A stretch of 64,000 bases of DNA from Alligator mississippiensis (lineage: Eukaryota > Chordata > Crocodylia > Alligatoridae), in contig NC_081831.1 in the NCBI RefSeq assembly GCF_030867095.1, positions 68,648,716 to 68,712,715 of the forward strand, written 5' to 3'. The notes beneath the pieces are model-generated. The model was not told the origin of the DNA. It ran no database searches and worked only from the letters and a program-made list of their open reading frames with translations. Positions 13,501 to 23,176 of this stretch are shown here, piece after piece (position 1 is the stretch's first letter; each line of letters begins with the position of its first letter). Made by a program: the position numbers and the translations under genes.

Positions 13501-16500
13501 CCTGAAACTGCTGTGCTTCCATTCCCCACTCTACTGGCTCCTTGAGTTTCTGACAAGCTCTGTCTATGCCAAAGGAGCAAAGCGGGTGAAGAAGCACTGG
13601 CTGCAGGGGAGCGATAGGATCCCAGAATACTCAGCACTGCATTTAGCAGTAGCACAGTGGAGCACCTATGGAGAACCAGTGCAGAAAGTAAGGCATGGAC
13701 TCCTGTGACAGTTGTGCCAATCTCACTTTACTGTTCTGCCATTTAATTAGCATCGTTTTATTAGTACTTAAGGTGGTTTAAGACCAAATTCTGAAACCCT
13801 TGCTAAGACAAGTAGCAATTGCTCCCACAAAGAGGCCCACTGCACACCAGGAGTCTGTGTTATGTACAATCATGCATTCCTGTTAACCGTAGAGGCCATT
13901 TCATACTTTACTGAGATTGTCATTCAACTGGACCTGAAGCAGGCTTGTTTTTGCAAGGCTAATAGCAAGAGTAAGCACTACTGCATGTAATGGTTGTAGG
14001 ATCAGGCTTGTAAGCATCTTGGCTCCAAACAACTGGAGGATATTGAACTTTTGTGTAACAGAATTACTTCAGGCACATAATAACGATACAGCACTTAAGA
14101 CCGTAATGTATACTATTGACTATAATGTATCCATTGGATACATTTTTGATTCCCACTGTGCTTCTGGGAAATGCGTGAGTCATTATCATTATCTCCATTT
14201 CAAACTTTAGGAAATGGATGCAGGGAGGTTATGTGACATGCCCAAGGCTATGGAGGAAGTGAGAGTCAGAGCCAGTGCTAGAACAAAGGAGTGTTTGATT
14301 CCTCATTCTGGATAAATCTGGTGGCTGCATATCCTTCTCATTTTGAAACCAACATAACAGTCCTAGTTGGAATATTCTTATGGGTGTGAAATCTGGCAGT
14401 GATGAAGCATTTGACATCTGTTTTTCTCTAACAGGAAAACAATTATAAAAAATGATTGTTATAAAAATTATATGCTTTTCTCTACTTCCTAAAGAGAGGC
14501 TTAACCTTTTCAAAAGACCAGAGCAGTCCCCATCTCTCAGCAGCATTGCCTGCCCTTGCCAGCAGCAGTAAGGTGAACTGTCTGTTCATCCCCTTTGGGA
14601 GAAATGGCTTCAGTTTTTGAAGTGGATCCAGGAAGGGAAGTTACTCATTTATTGAAAACTATTTCGGAAAAGATGCTGTTGCAGCTTGCAGTAGACTCCA
14701 TCTTGATCACCAGGCTGCACACCAGGGGCTCTGTGACAGTCCTCCTGGTGGCAGTGAAGTTTGTCTTGCTTCAAAAGCCTGGTCCCCATCACTTGACTTG
14801 AAGGAGATTCCCCTTTTGTATTTAAGCAGTATAAGCCAGTTACACACAACTGGGTAGTTCTGATTCCACCAGAAGAGGGTAGGAGCGCACATGCACGCTA
14901 GGCAATGTATACTGCCCTGGTGTTTCCAAACGAGCCTATTGGGAACATTTATTTTATGATGTAGTCTCTGCAGCCATATGTCATCAGTGTAACCTGACAT
15001 CAATTTGACAATAACAATGAATAGCTCTCCCCCCATAAAGACCTTCCCCACTCCATCCCATCCTTAAACTGGTGTGCAAGTAACAGGGCCTTCCCACATG
15101 ACCTAAAAGCCTGATAACTCAGGCATCCATTTTCCAAATGGCTAGTGACCTCCATGTTTGGATGTCCAATTTGAGATGCCTTATAGAGGCCTGGCTTTCA
15201 GAAGGTGGTGAGCACCTGCTGTCTGACAATCAGGCCCCTTTATATCTCGAGCTGGGTGCTGCCCAAATGGAGGCACCCCAAATCACTAACTAGCTTTACC
15301 CGTTTGGACCACAGGCTCTGAAAGATCATGTTGGAGAGTGAAGAGCCCTTCCCTGAGGAACAGACTGCTGCAGCCATGCCTATCTTGGGGCTCTCAGCTT
15401 GAGCGTCCCCCACTGAACTCAAATGCTGCCTGTTTCTTGCTAATACATGTTCAGCCTGTCATAGACCTTTCTCTTTTAGAGCCTTTCTGCCAGTAACGGC
15501 GTGGATCATCGAGGAGTGATGAATCTTTCTATTAAATACGTCCCACCTGGAAGCTTAGGTAAAATGTATTTTCTATGTTAAGATGTATTGCCTGCACCAG
15601 GGGGCACACAGCACTGCTATTTAAGGCCTGGTTAAAGAATAATCTTATTAGAGCAGAAGCTGATCTTTGTGCTCAGCATGAACGCACAACCCCAGGTGTT
15701 TTATATTTCAGTCCTCATGTTGGGTATGATTTGTGTTTTAATTAACCCTGCCCATTTGCAGCTCATTGCTCAACCCTGGAGCAGACGGGAGCTTGCTCTT
15801 GTGCCCTTTAACCAATGTCTTATGAGAACAGGGCTGGCAAGTCCTAACTGGAGTCCTATTTAGACTTGCTTTGACCGGGCTGGTGTCACCCAGGTGGGAG
15901 TTTATGGAGCGGACAGGCTGAAGCTAGGGTGGGAGTCTTGGCTACAGATAAACCACGATGACTCTCGGATCTAGACGAATGTTCAAGGCAGTGGTTTGTG
16001 CCAGCTGAGGAGTTGGGCAGAGGCTCTGTAACAAAAGGACTAGATTCTGCTTAGCTACGGGCCTAAAGCAAATGTCCTTTCTACCGGGGGAAAGGAGTGT
16101 AAGGAGGTTAATACTGCACCAGGCTTAGGATGAATGAGAGAAAGATCTACCATGGTCCTTTGTACCCTTTGGGCCCCCCCACAGCCTCCTCTCTCACCTT
16201 TCAGTCTTGCCACTGCCTCTGCTTCAGATTACACTCCCATTAGCGTTTCTACCCCTGGCCCTGCTAATGAACCTGCCTGTCCTAGTAAAGTCGCTCTACT
16301 GGGCATGCAGCAATTTTATGATCCATAAGGGAATCGTACTAGCTATGGCTAGTGTCTCGAGGTGCATTTTCAGTGTGGACTATCACTGGAACAGATGCGC
16401 ATAGCCACATACCCAGCACCACTTGCATCTGCATGAGGTTGCGTTGGAGAAAGGAGTGGACACAGCCAGGGCCTGTATCAACCTCCTCCTGGTCTAGTGA

Positions 16501-19500
16501 AGGAAGCCCCTCCATTTCATTGAGTACTGTGTTCAAAACATTTGATTGACGCAGTTCTGTTTTCCTAAATAGCAGGTACAAAGAATCCCCCATCTGGAGA
16601 AGTTCATATCTGGGTCAAAGATGCTAAGGACCTTCCCCAGTTACGTCCTTCTGGAGTTGACTCCTTCGTGAAATGGTACGTGTGAGCCTGTGAGGATGAG
16701 TGGGCAGGGCCTTGGCGTAATGCTAGCTTTTTTATCTGAAAAGAGGCCCCCAGAAACCTGCATGTTTCTTTTCTTCTAACGGTTTTACCTGCCAGGGCCT
16801 CTGCTTTCCGCACTATAAATAGCTGCCCATTATCTCGCACACAGTGCTCTATTCTGTAGGATCAACTAGAGTTAATCGCCTTTCCTGTTTAACGTGAGCC
16901 AAAATCTCAAGTCCTTACTTTGGGAAAGTTTTATCCAGGAGGGAACTGAGTCAAGCCAGAGGACCAGCTTTCATGCTTGGCCCTGTCTGCTCAGGCAATG
17001 GAGAATTTTGTGGATAAACAGCCATATACACAAGCTTTAGGGAGGCTTGCCTCTCTATTCATTTTGTATGTGAGACTGGCACAAGTAATCTGTTTTGGTC
17101 TTAGAAGTGCACAGTGTAAGCCCACATTTGTAGTTTTGGTCTCAACAAAATCCGTTATTCGTTATAAAAGTAGCTGAAGAGAGGACTTTTGAAGCAGATG
17201 CTGCCTCTATTCCTCAGGGATGCTAGGGCACCTGAGCTCTGGGAACATGCCCATAGATTCACAGATTCATAGATGTTAGGGTCGGAAGGGACCTCAATAG
17301 ATCATCAAGTCCGACCCCCTGCATAAGCAGGAAAGAGTGCTGGGTCTAGATGACCCCAGCTAGATACTCGTCTAACCTCCTCTTGAAGACCCCCAGGGTA
17401 GGGGAGAGCACCACCTCCCTTGGGAGCCCGTTCCAGACCTTGGCCACTCGAACTGTGAAGAAGTTCTTCCTAATGTCCAGTCTAAATCTGCTCTCTGCTA
17501 GCTTGTGGCCATTGTTTCTTGTAACCCCCGGGGGCACCTTGGTGAATAAATCCTCACCTATTCCCTTCTGTGCCCCCGTGATGAACTTATAGGCAGCCAC
17601 AAGGTCGCCTCTCAACCTTCTCTTGCGGAGGCTGAAAAGGTCCAGGTTCTCTAGTCTCTCCTCGTAGGGCTTGGTCTGCAGGCCCTTGACCATACGAGTT
17701 GCCCTTCTCTGGACCCTCTCCAGGTTATCCGCATCCTTCTTGAAGTGTGGCGCCCAGAATTGCACGCAGTACTCCAACTGCGGTCTGACCAGTGCCCGAT
17801 AGAGGGGAAGTATCACCTCCCTGGACCTATTTGTCATGCATCTGCTGATGCACGATAAAGTGCCATTGGCTTTTCTGATGGCTTCATCACACTGCCGGCT
17901 CATGTTCATCTTGGAGTCCACTAGGACTCCAAGATCCCTTTCCACCTCTGTGCCACCCAGCAGGTCATTCCCTAGGCTGTAGGTGTGCTGGACATTTTTC
18001 TTCCCTAGGTGCAGCACTTTGCATTTCTCCTTGTTGAACTGCATCCTGTTGTTTTCTGCCCACTTGTCCAACCTGTCCAGGTCTGCTTGCAGATGTTCCC
18101 TGCCCTCCGGCGTGTCCACTTCTCCCCATAGCTTTGTGTCATCTGCAAACGTGGACAGAGTACATTTGACTCCCTCGTCCAAGTCGCTGATGAAGACATT
18201 AAAGAGTATCGGTCCAAGGACCGAGCCCTGCGGGACCCCACTGCCCACACCCTTCCAGGTCGAGACTGACCCATCCACCACGACTCTTTGGGTGCGACCC
18301 TCTAGCCAATTCGCCACCCACCGGACTGTGCAGTCATCCACATCACAGCCTCTTAACTTGTTCACCAGTATGGGGTGGGATACCGTATCGAAGGCCTTCC
18401 TGAAGTCTAAGTATACGACATCCACCCCTCCTCCTGTGTCCAGGCGTTTTGTAACCTGGTCATAGAAAGAGACTAGGTTGGTCAGGCACGATCTGCCCGC
18501 CACAAACCCATGCTGGTTTCCCCTCGGCATAATTTGCCCTGCCGGGCTCTCACAAATGTGAGCCTTGATAATTTTTTCAAAGACTTTACCAAGGATGGAG
18601 GTGAGACTGACTGGCCTATAGTTGCCCGGGTCCTCCTTCCTCCCCTTTTTGAAAATGGGGACCATGTTAGCCCTTTTCCAGTCCTCCAGCCCAAAAGCGA
18701 GGCTTTATTTTATTATGAATACATTTCTACTTGAACCATAGGACTCATAATCATAGCTACAACTTAAAACAGGGATGTCAAAAAGAACTGCTGAGCCCTG
18801 TCATCCAGCCCCTGGTGCTGCCGCTAGGTCTGAGTTGACCCACACACTGGTCCCACATCCTGAGCCCAGGACGTGCACTACACATGGTGCCCACTTCAGC
18901 CCATCTGGTCTGGGATCCATGCTACATGCAGAGCCCACCCTAGCCATTCTGGCTGCCCCACACATGGCACCCGCTCTGGGACCCATGCTACATGCAGCGC
19001 TCTTTCCAGCTGCTCTGGGACCCATGCACACATAGCCCACCCCCCTCCTCCACCCGATCTGGTCCTTTACATGCACAGCACATGGTGCCCACTCCAGCCA
19101 TTCTGGGACCTGTGCTGCACACGGTGCCCAACATGGGGGGAGTCAAAGGGTCATGGAGCCAGATGAGTTTGACAACCCTGACTTAAAAGAAGCAGATCCC
19201 TATTAGAGAATTCCAGTGTTAAGTTTAATTTACAAGTCCTGCTAGTAGTTGTCAGCAGAGGATAAATAGTACAAAACAGTTTTGATAGCAAGCTGTTGTA
19301 TGGCACTCTTTTATCTTCAGCTGATGAGCATCTTTCTTAGTCCTTTCCTTTCTCATGTCCACGTCACTGATTGCATTGGAATCTGACAGGCTGCACCCTG
19401 AATGATTCTGCTCTGGCCCCAAACTTTTGTGACCTCTTGGGCTGTCAACCATGTGTACCTTAGTGCCCAGGCAACCCTAGCCACCATTTTTCTTACTGAG

Positions 19501-22500
19501 GACCACCAATATTGGCAAAAATTAGGGATTTATTTGCTCAGCGAACTTTGCTTTCTTACTTTTCAAAATGAAGGTAACTATTTCCATGTGTATAATGGAG
19601 TGACACTTGCATCTGTAGGTATATGGATTTATTTAGGTATCTGTTTATACAAAGGAGAAAAGATCCAAACCTTCCAAGTGGGGATCAAGGTTTGGTCTTC
19701 TGTAGAGTTCAGTGTGTTCAAACTTGTTTTGATCTGGATACTTATATGCAGAAATCTGGTCAAAAATTGATGACATTATCAAACATTTCAGAAATTATTT
19801 TTTTCAACATTATTTTCAAAATGGAACAAGTTTATATTGTATTAATTTTTCATATTTTAAATTTGTTGAAAACAGTAGGAGACTGGTTTGCCTTTTGGAA
19901 AATAAAGTATGGGAAAAAAAGATCTCTCAGAAAATGTTTAAATGTTTTTTGTGTAGAAGTCTCACTATATGAGCGAGCAAAATTGTACAGTAACAATGTA
20001 AAAAAAAAAAAAGGCATTTTTCCTTTTTTAAAATTTTTTTCCATGTTCCCATTTATATTTTGCTACTGTGAACATTTTGTTTAATCAACTTAGACACAAG
20101 TGGGATTACTGCAAAATGTTTCTTTTCTCTAAATTTTTACAAATGAAATTTTTAAATGTTCTTTTTTAGAAATATTAAAGAAGTAGACAGATGCTCACCC
20201 TAGTTATGAAAAAAGGAATGTTTCTAATATGTTGACAACTTCTGACAAAAATAACCAAACTTCTATTTATTTTTAAAAAGAAGAAAGAAAATCACTTTTC
20301 CCATGCAAATTTTTGGCAAAAACTATTTTTGATACAAAAATGTTAACCTGTTCTGCATGTCTGAAAAGATTCATTGTTGCCCTGAGACTGGGTTTCTCCT
20401 CTGCTTAGAAGTGAGGAGTGTTTAATTCAGATACAGCCTGACAAAAACAGCAGAGAGATATTTTAAAGCTTGTTGACACTCTATTGTATGGTGTATTTTT
20501 TTCTCTCTCTAAGCTATGTGCTTCCGGACACCAGTAAGAAGAGCTACCAGAAGACCAGAGTTATAAAGAGAGACACAAACCCTCTTTTTAATCACACCAT
20601 TGTATATGATGGGTTCCACACAGAGGACCTAAAAGACGCTTGTGTTGAATTGACTGTGTGGGACCATGAAAAGCTGACCAATCATTTCCTTGGAGGGATT
20701 AGGTTAGGCCTTGGGACAGGTAAATCGCTTTCCTTTACCTTTCATTGAATATCATCTGCTCAGCTGTAGAATACAACGGGGCCCTGCATATGAGTTTCCT
20801 GTTGAAGGGAGGGCAGTCGGTGGTAGGGAGTCTGGACATAGCTTAAGCATAACTGACTGTATTTACATGATACATGCTGCTCCTGGATCAGATATGGTCA
20901 CAAAGGATATGCTGGCCAACCCACTCTGTCAGGAATTTCTGTCCAAACAGCAGTGCCTGGATCATAAGAATTACCTCCGCCTCAAGACTAAGACTAAACA
21001 GTGTTCACTCACTAAGAACGTGAGAAGCTTCCCCCCTTAACAGTCTGCTAAAATGCACAATTACTAGGAATAATTAGTATCTCCGGATGGCACTGGATGC
21101 ACAGTACATGCTCATCCATACTGACCTTGCAGCATCTGGAAGTAACATGCAGAATGGAAAAGGAGTGCCAGCTGGATGTAAATTAACATGTACTGTTAGT
21201 CTGATTTAGAGTACAGTGGTGCCTAAGGGCCCTGACTGAGATGGCACCCCACTGTGCCAGGTGCTGTAAACTGCGGAGACCACAGCTTTCATGTCTCATT
21301 GCTCCGTTGTTACTCATATGGATGTTCATCCATCATTCTTTGCATCGTTACATCTGTTCCAGAGTGACTCGCTTAGGATCTTAAAGTTGCTGCTGTAAAT
21401 TGCTGACCTAAAAAATGTTGCTACCTGATATGTAGACTATTAGCAATGGTATTGATGCTAGGGAAATGAATTCTATTTTGGTGAACTCTTTCCATTCTCC
21501 ATTGTGCATTGTCTTGCAGTGTGCCCCTGTTTGGCTCATGACAGATTGTGAGTTACCCTGGCTGTACTTTTATATTTTTCTACACGAAGTGCTCAGGAAT
21601 TCTGAACTCAATTTATAGGCATTGTTGCAAGAAGGCTTGCTGAGAAATAAGGACCAGACAAGAGATTTCAAAGGGTTATAAATTATCATGCAAGATGAAG
21701 GGTTGATTGGAAAACACTGGTCTGCCTTTTGCATCACTTACATATTCTCTGGCATATTCTCTTTTGTATCTCCTAATGTGCCACCATGTGTGGTGTGAAG
21801 CTCCCCGATATGAAGTAGCAGCTCTTGTACAAGATATAAAAATACCACATCCAAGATTAGCAGTGGACTGAACTTAAACATGTATTTGGTCAGAGATGTT
21901 GTTTGAACTGAAAGACAGGTGTTAGACGCATGAAAATGTGTTTGAGTATTTGAATTAGAAATGAAATGTTCACATTCTTGTAATGTTATGATTTCTAAAT
22001 GGAAAAGTAGAAGAGACTGTTATCCTGGCATGACACCAGCCAGTATGGTGCAAGATTCAAACCTGTTTGGAATGAATCCCAAGACAGGTTCAGTCATTTG
22101 CATTCAGGTTTTGTAATAGGTTGGAAATTACATTTAAAAAAAATTTTTTTTTTCAGTTCCTCCTATTTTGACAATATTTAGAAGTCGTGGCAATGCAGTC
22201 AGTGTTCCATGAACTATTCGTGGGAAAGGCCTGCAAATGTTAATGGAGCCTTTTTATGAAATTGGACTTGCTCTTCATTTGGCTTTTAATGATCTGTTTA
22301 CCATTACTGTCACATTTTCTCCCAGGGGCCCTTGTCTGGATTGTTGCGTGCACTGGGTGAACATAAAACATTTGTTTTCTAAGGCCCTGATTCCACATAT
22401 ATTTAAGTGGACAAGTAACGTTATTTGGACTGCTTAGGAGTACAGACATATATAACAATTGTATTGCTATCAAATGATAGTACTATTATGATGTAACTTA

Positions 22501-23176
22501 AGTCTCCATGCTCTTATAGTGGTGCACATGTAGCGAAACCATGGCTAGTCAGGTGTTTGAACAAAATCAAAGACTTTTGAGCAGTTTGATAAACAATCTC
22601 TTCTCATATTTGGTCAGGTTTCAGTCTCTTGACTCTTGTGAGGCCATCATTTCACCAGTTCTTCCAGGGTAGGCAAGCTTGTAATTTTTGGTTTAAAATA
22701 TGCCAAAAAGTCTTTCAAAGCCACCACCAAGACCTAGAACAACCAAGCAATGCTGTGGGCCTTCTTGCCCCATCAAAAAGAAGCAAGAAAGGACCTGAAC
22801 CTGTTGTTGTTTTCTAATGAAAGTCGTGAGAGTCCTTCCTGGACTTTGTCTATGTGACACTGGGTTGCTTAACAGCAGATCAACAGCTGTTCAAGGTGCT
22901 CTGCACATTCCCAGGGAAGTATTTGGGATCACACCCTAAGGGCAGGGCTCTCTTACTTCGAGTAGTCTTGCTGGTAATATGTAACTTCTTGTGCTGCTTC
23001 TTCCATGACCACCTTCTTGTTGTTTCTCAGGGTCTAGCTATGGCATCCCAGTGGACTGGATGGATTCCACGCAGGAGGAGGTGGCCTTTTGGCAGGAAAT
23101 GATGTCCGCTTCCAATGAATGGATAGAAGGGTCATTGCCACTGAGGTCACTGGCAGGGAGAAGAAAGTTGAAATAA
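1429..23176 (+). CDS. SYTL2-like: Synaptotagmin-like protein 2-like (Slp family, tandem C2), 3' part of gene
   Basis: Thirteen coding exons join in frame: 1429-1522, 1715-1808, 2502-3617, 5338-5436, 7173-7264, 7698-7799, 9644-9813, 10855-10957, 12317-12478, 15480-15558, 16576-16675, 20514-20719, 23031-23176. All introns are GT-AG and every phase matches, giving 853 visible residues. Residues 1-532 are a polar, Ser/Lys/Glu-rich linker; C2A spans about 545-680 and C2B about 690-830; the protein ends in RRKLK. The linker segment [12 protein letters not shown] and the C2 motifs [22 protein letters not shown] and DWMDST resemble SYTL2 more than SYTL1, 3, 4 or 5 (from memory of the family). Slp proteins bind Rab27 through an N-terminal SHD and membranes through C2 domains, tethering secretory vesicles or melanosomes. 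The SHD exons are not in the window and lie upstream. The family is sure; whether this is SYTL2 itself or a paralog is not, and linkage to RAB39B favours a paralog. Confidence 0.88.
1715..1808 (+). CDS. SYTL2-like: SYTL2-like exon: linker with SSINDMS segment
   Basis: A polypyrimidine tract and TTTAG precede 31 codons plus one base, followed by a good donor A/GTAAGT. The encoded [15 protein letters not shown] and the following NPF recall the human SYTL2 linker stretch SSVIDMSQENTR and its NPF (from memory). Phase 1 at the 3' end fits the next exon, which starts with GT to complete a Ser codon. Confidence 0.75.
2502..3617 (+). CDS. SYTL2-like: SYTL2-like large linker exon (1.1 kb)
   Basis: A single 1116-bp exon encodes about 372 residues of low-complexity, charged linker with no folded domain. 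It contains [13 protein letters not shown], a short DFWEKG motif, [15 protein letters not shown] and acidic stretches near the end. Large linker exons are typical of SYTL2, whose central region varies by splicing. The reading frame continues past the donor CAG/GTATTG for 18 codons to TAA at 3671-3673, so an intron-retained end is possible. I place the exon end at 3617 because the phase then fits the next exon (G+AG = Glu). Confidence 0.88.
3618..5337 (+). other. SYTL2-like intron with a possible alternative mRNA end
   Basis: If the donor at 3618 is skipped, the frame runs [18 protein letters not shown] to TAA at 3671-3673. A perfect AATAAA lies 402 nt further on (4075-4080). Together these could make an intron-terminated isoform lacking both C2 domains. 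The rest of the intron shows no feature I recognise. Transcript evidence is not available here. Confidence 0.4.
4075..4080 (+). promoter_or_regulatory. Candidate intronic poly(A) signal AATAAA
   Basis: A canonical hexamer on the sense strand of the SYTL2-like gene, 402 nt after the in-frame intronic stop. AATAAA also occurs by chance in AT-rich DNA, so use in vivo is unproven. Confidence 0.35.
5338..5436 (+). CDS. SYTL2-like: SYTL2-like exon: linker with [11 protein letters not shown]
   Basis: The acceptor ATTCCAG and donor A/GTGAGT enclose 32 codons plus split codons at both ends. It encodes [17 protein letters not shown] and then [15 protein letters not shown], with helical potential. It continues the linker and has no recognised domain. 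Confidence 0.85.
7173..7264 (+). CDS. SYTL2-like: SYTL2-like exon: linker, [12 protein letters not shown]
   Basis: The acceptor GCTTACAG and donor GAG/GTAGTA enclose 30 codons after two completing bases. The residues [18 protein letters not shown] and [12 protein letters not shown] continue the Slp linker. The exon ends in phase 0. Confidence 0.85.
7698..7799 (+). CDS. SYTL2-like: SYTL2-like exon: Ser-rich segment before C2A
   Basis: A 34-codon phase-0 exon encodes [18 protein letters not shown] and then a Ser-rich tail ending MASVSS. Human SYTL2 has a closely similar segment (TDTASESSYQLSRHKKSP, from memory) at the same place, just before C2A. This is one of the best signs that the gene is SYTL2-related rather than SYTL4 or SYTL5. 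Confidence 0.92.
7940..8275 (+). repeat. MIR-type SINE (amniote core-SINE), old
   Basis: The order of segments matches MIR-like elements of reptiles: AGTGCTGAGAGACCCC, a GGGGTCCCATTGTG block, CTAAATAGGCAAGAC, GGGGACTGGAGGCACAG, AAGTGACTT and a GGGAATTGAGCCTGGAACTC tail. It is diverged and interrupted by ATT-rich sequence. It lies in an SYTL2-like intron. Confidence 0.55.
9644..9813 (+). CDS. SYTL2-like: SYTL2-like exon: start of C2A
   Basis: It begins [15 protein letters not shown], the conserved Slp lead-in to C2A, then the first beta strands ([22 protein letters not shown]) and calcium loop 1 ending GRSDP. An Asp pair (VVDDKK) and SDP sit where synaptotagmin loop-1 calcium ligands lie. The last Pro codon is split (CC/GTGAGT). 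Confidence 0.95.
10855..10957 (+). CDS. SYTL2-like: SYTL2-like exon: C2A strand 3-4, polybasic
   Basis: It encodes [20 protein letters not shown] and then [24 protein letters not shown] followed by a Lys/Arg cluster is the C2 type-I polybasic strand that binds acidic phospholipid in this family. The acceptor is TTTTTCCAG and the donor AGG/GTAAGA. Confidence 0.95.
11210..11264 (+). repeat. Short tandem duplication, about 28 bp x 2
   Basis: TTGTGATGGTACAGTTATAG with GCTGTATG is followed directly by TTGTGATGGTGCAGATATAG with GCTGCAG. The two units differ at a few sites. It lies within an SYTL2-like intron and has no obvious function. Confidence 0.6.
12317..12478 (+). CDS. SYTL2-like: SYTL2-like exon: end of C2A
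   Basis: A 54-codon phase-0 exon encodes [20 protein letters not shown], then [12 protein letters not shown] and WYTLKPR. Loop 3 reads [10 protein letters not shown], where synaptotagmin 1 has VYDFDRFSKHD. The first and last Asp ligands are replaced (His, Asn) and only one is kept, which suggests weak or no calcium dependence, as known for Slp2 C2A. Confidence 0.95.
12479..15479. other. SYTL2-like intron, no gene
   Basis: Three kilobases between the C2A end and the C2A-C2B junction exon. An old repeat-like block is near 15100-15300 (CAATTTGAGATGCC, AATCAGGCCCCTTTA, AAATCACTA), a style common in reptile introns. Reading frames such as the 132-codon one at 13257-13655 on the minus strand have no domain and look accidental. 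Confidence 0.4.
14170..14275 (+). repeat. MIR core fragment
   Basis: ATTATCTCCATTTCA, AGGAAATGGATGCAGGGAGG, TTATGTGACATGCCCAAGG and a GAGTCAGAGCCAGTGC tail follow the MIR core order (count, reduced-deviation core, tail). It is short and diverged. Confidence 0.45.
15480..15558 (+). CDS. SYTL2-like: SYTL2-like exon: C2A-C2B junction
   Basis: Twenty-six codons plus one base encode [20 protein letters not shown] and VPPGSL. The first half is the inter-C2 linker; MNLSIKYVP is the first strand of C2B, matching the MKLALQYVP of SYTL2 (from memory). Confidence 0.92.
16576..16675 (+). CDS. SYTL2-like: SYTL2-like exon: C2B loop 1, NAGNAG acceptor
   Basis: It encodes [20 protein letters not shown] and then [12 protein letters not shown]. 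The acceptor reads TAGCAG/GT, so splicing after TAG (exon from 16573) instead of CAG adds one in-frame codon (GCA, Ala) between C2B strands. C2B loop 1 has Arg where calcium-binding C2 domains have Asp, another sign of calcium independence. The last codon is split TG/GTACGT. Confidence 0.93.
17252..18692 (-). mobile_element. CR1 LINE, 5'-truncated, long intact ORF2 end
   Basis: On the minus strand a 439-codon frame (17346-18665) encodes the CR1 reverse transcriptase from the finger region ([20 protein letters not shown]) through RKAFDTVSH and FADDTKLWG to the C-terminal [11 protein letters not shown] and [14 protein letters not shown], then a stop and the typical 3' UTR. The 3' end is the CTATGAATCTATGG-type tail at the left boundary. 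The endonuclease half is missing through 5' truncation, so this copy cannot move alone. The lack of stops or frameshifts over 1.3 kb indicates a recent insertion into the SYTL2-like intron, antisense to that gene. Confidence 0.93.
18770..19180. mobile_element. Non-autonomous hAT-like DNA transposon, 411 bp
   Basis: The left end CAGGGATGTCAAA and right end (reverse complement CAGGGTTGTCAAA) form short terminal inverted repeats of the hAT Charlie style. Perfect 8-bp duplications ACTTAAAA flank it at 18762-18769 and 19181-19188. It has no transposase. The inside is GC-rich and built of degenerate tandem units containing CTGGGACCCATGCTACATGC. Confidence 0.85.
18885..19115 (+). repeat. Degenerate minisatellite inside the hAT-like element
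   Basis: Units with the core TGGGAYCCATGCTACATGCA, a CCCACY-CAGCCATTCTGG block and CACATGGTGCCCAC recur several times with unequal length. The array is confined to the transposon, so it was probably carried in with it or grew there. Confidence 0.6.
19780..20350. repeat. AT-rich, homopolymer-rich tract in SYTL2-like intron
   Basis: This segment is strongly A/T-biased with long T and A runs (12 A at about 20000-20011). Reading frames here encode Phe/Lys-rich sequence only and are not coding. It lies between the CR1/hAT cluster and the C2B core exon. Confidence 0.5.
20514..20719 (+). CDS. SYTL2-like: SYTL2-like exon: C2B core
   Basis: Sixty-eight codons plus split ends encode [54 protein letters not shown] and [11 protein letters not shown]. 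Almost every motif has a direct SYTL2 counterpart. The preceding 3.8-kb intron (16676-20513) carries the longest CR1 reading frame of the window and a hAT-like element. Confidence 0.95.
21196..21292 (+). repeat. MIR-type SINE, 5' part
   Basis: AGTACAGTGGTGCCTAAGGG, CCCTGACTGAGATGGCACCC and CACTGTGCCAGGTGCTGTAAA match the reptile MIR-like head also seen at 7940. The 3' part is missing. Confidence 0.5.
23031..23176 (+). CDS. SYTL2-like: SYTL2-like terminal coding exon
   Basis: The acceptor GTTTCTCAG is followed by two completing bases, 47 codons and TAA at 23174-23176. It encodes [20 protein letters not shown], then [11 protein letters not shown] and the basic end AGRRKLK. DWMDST-EEV-W and the W-EG-LPLR ending are hallmarks of Slp C2B tails. 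Confidence 0.95.
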
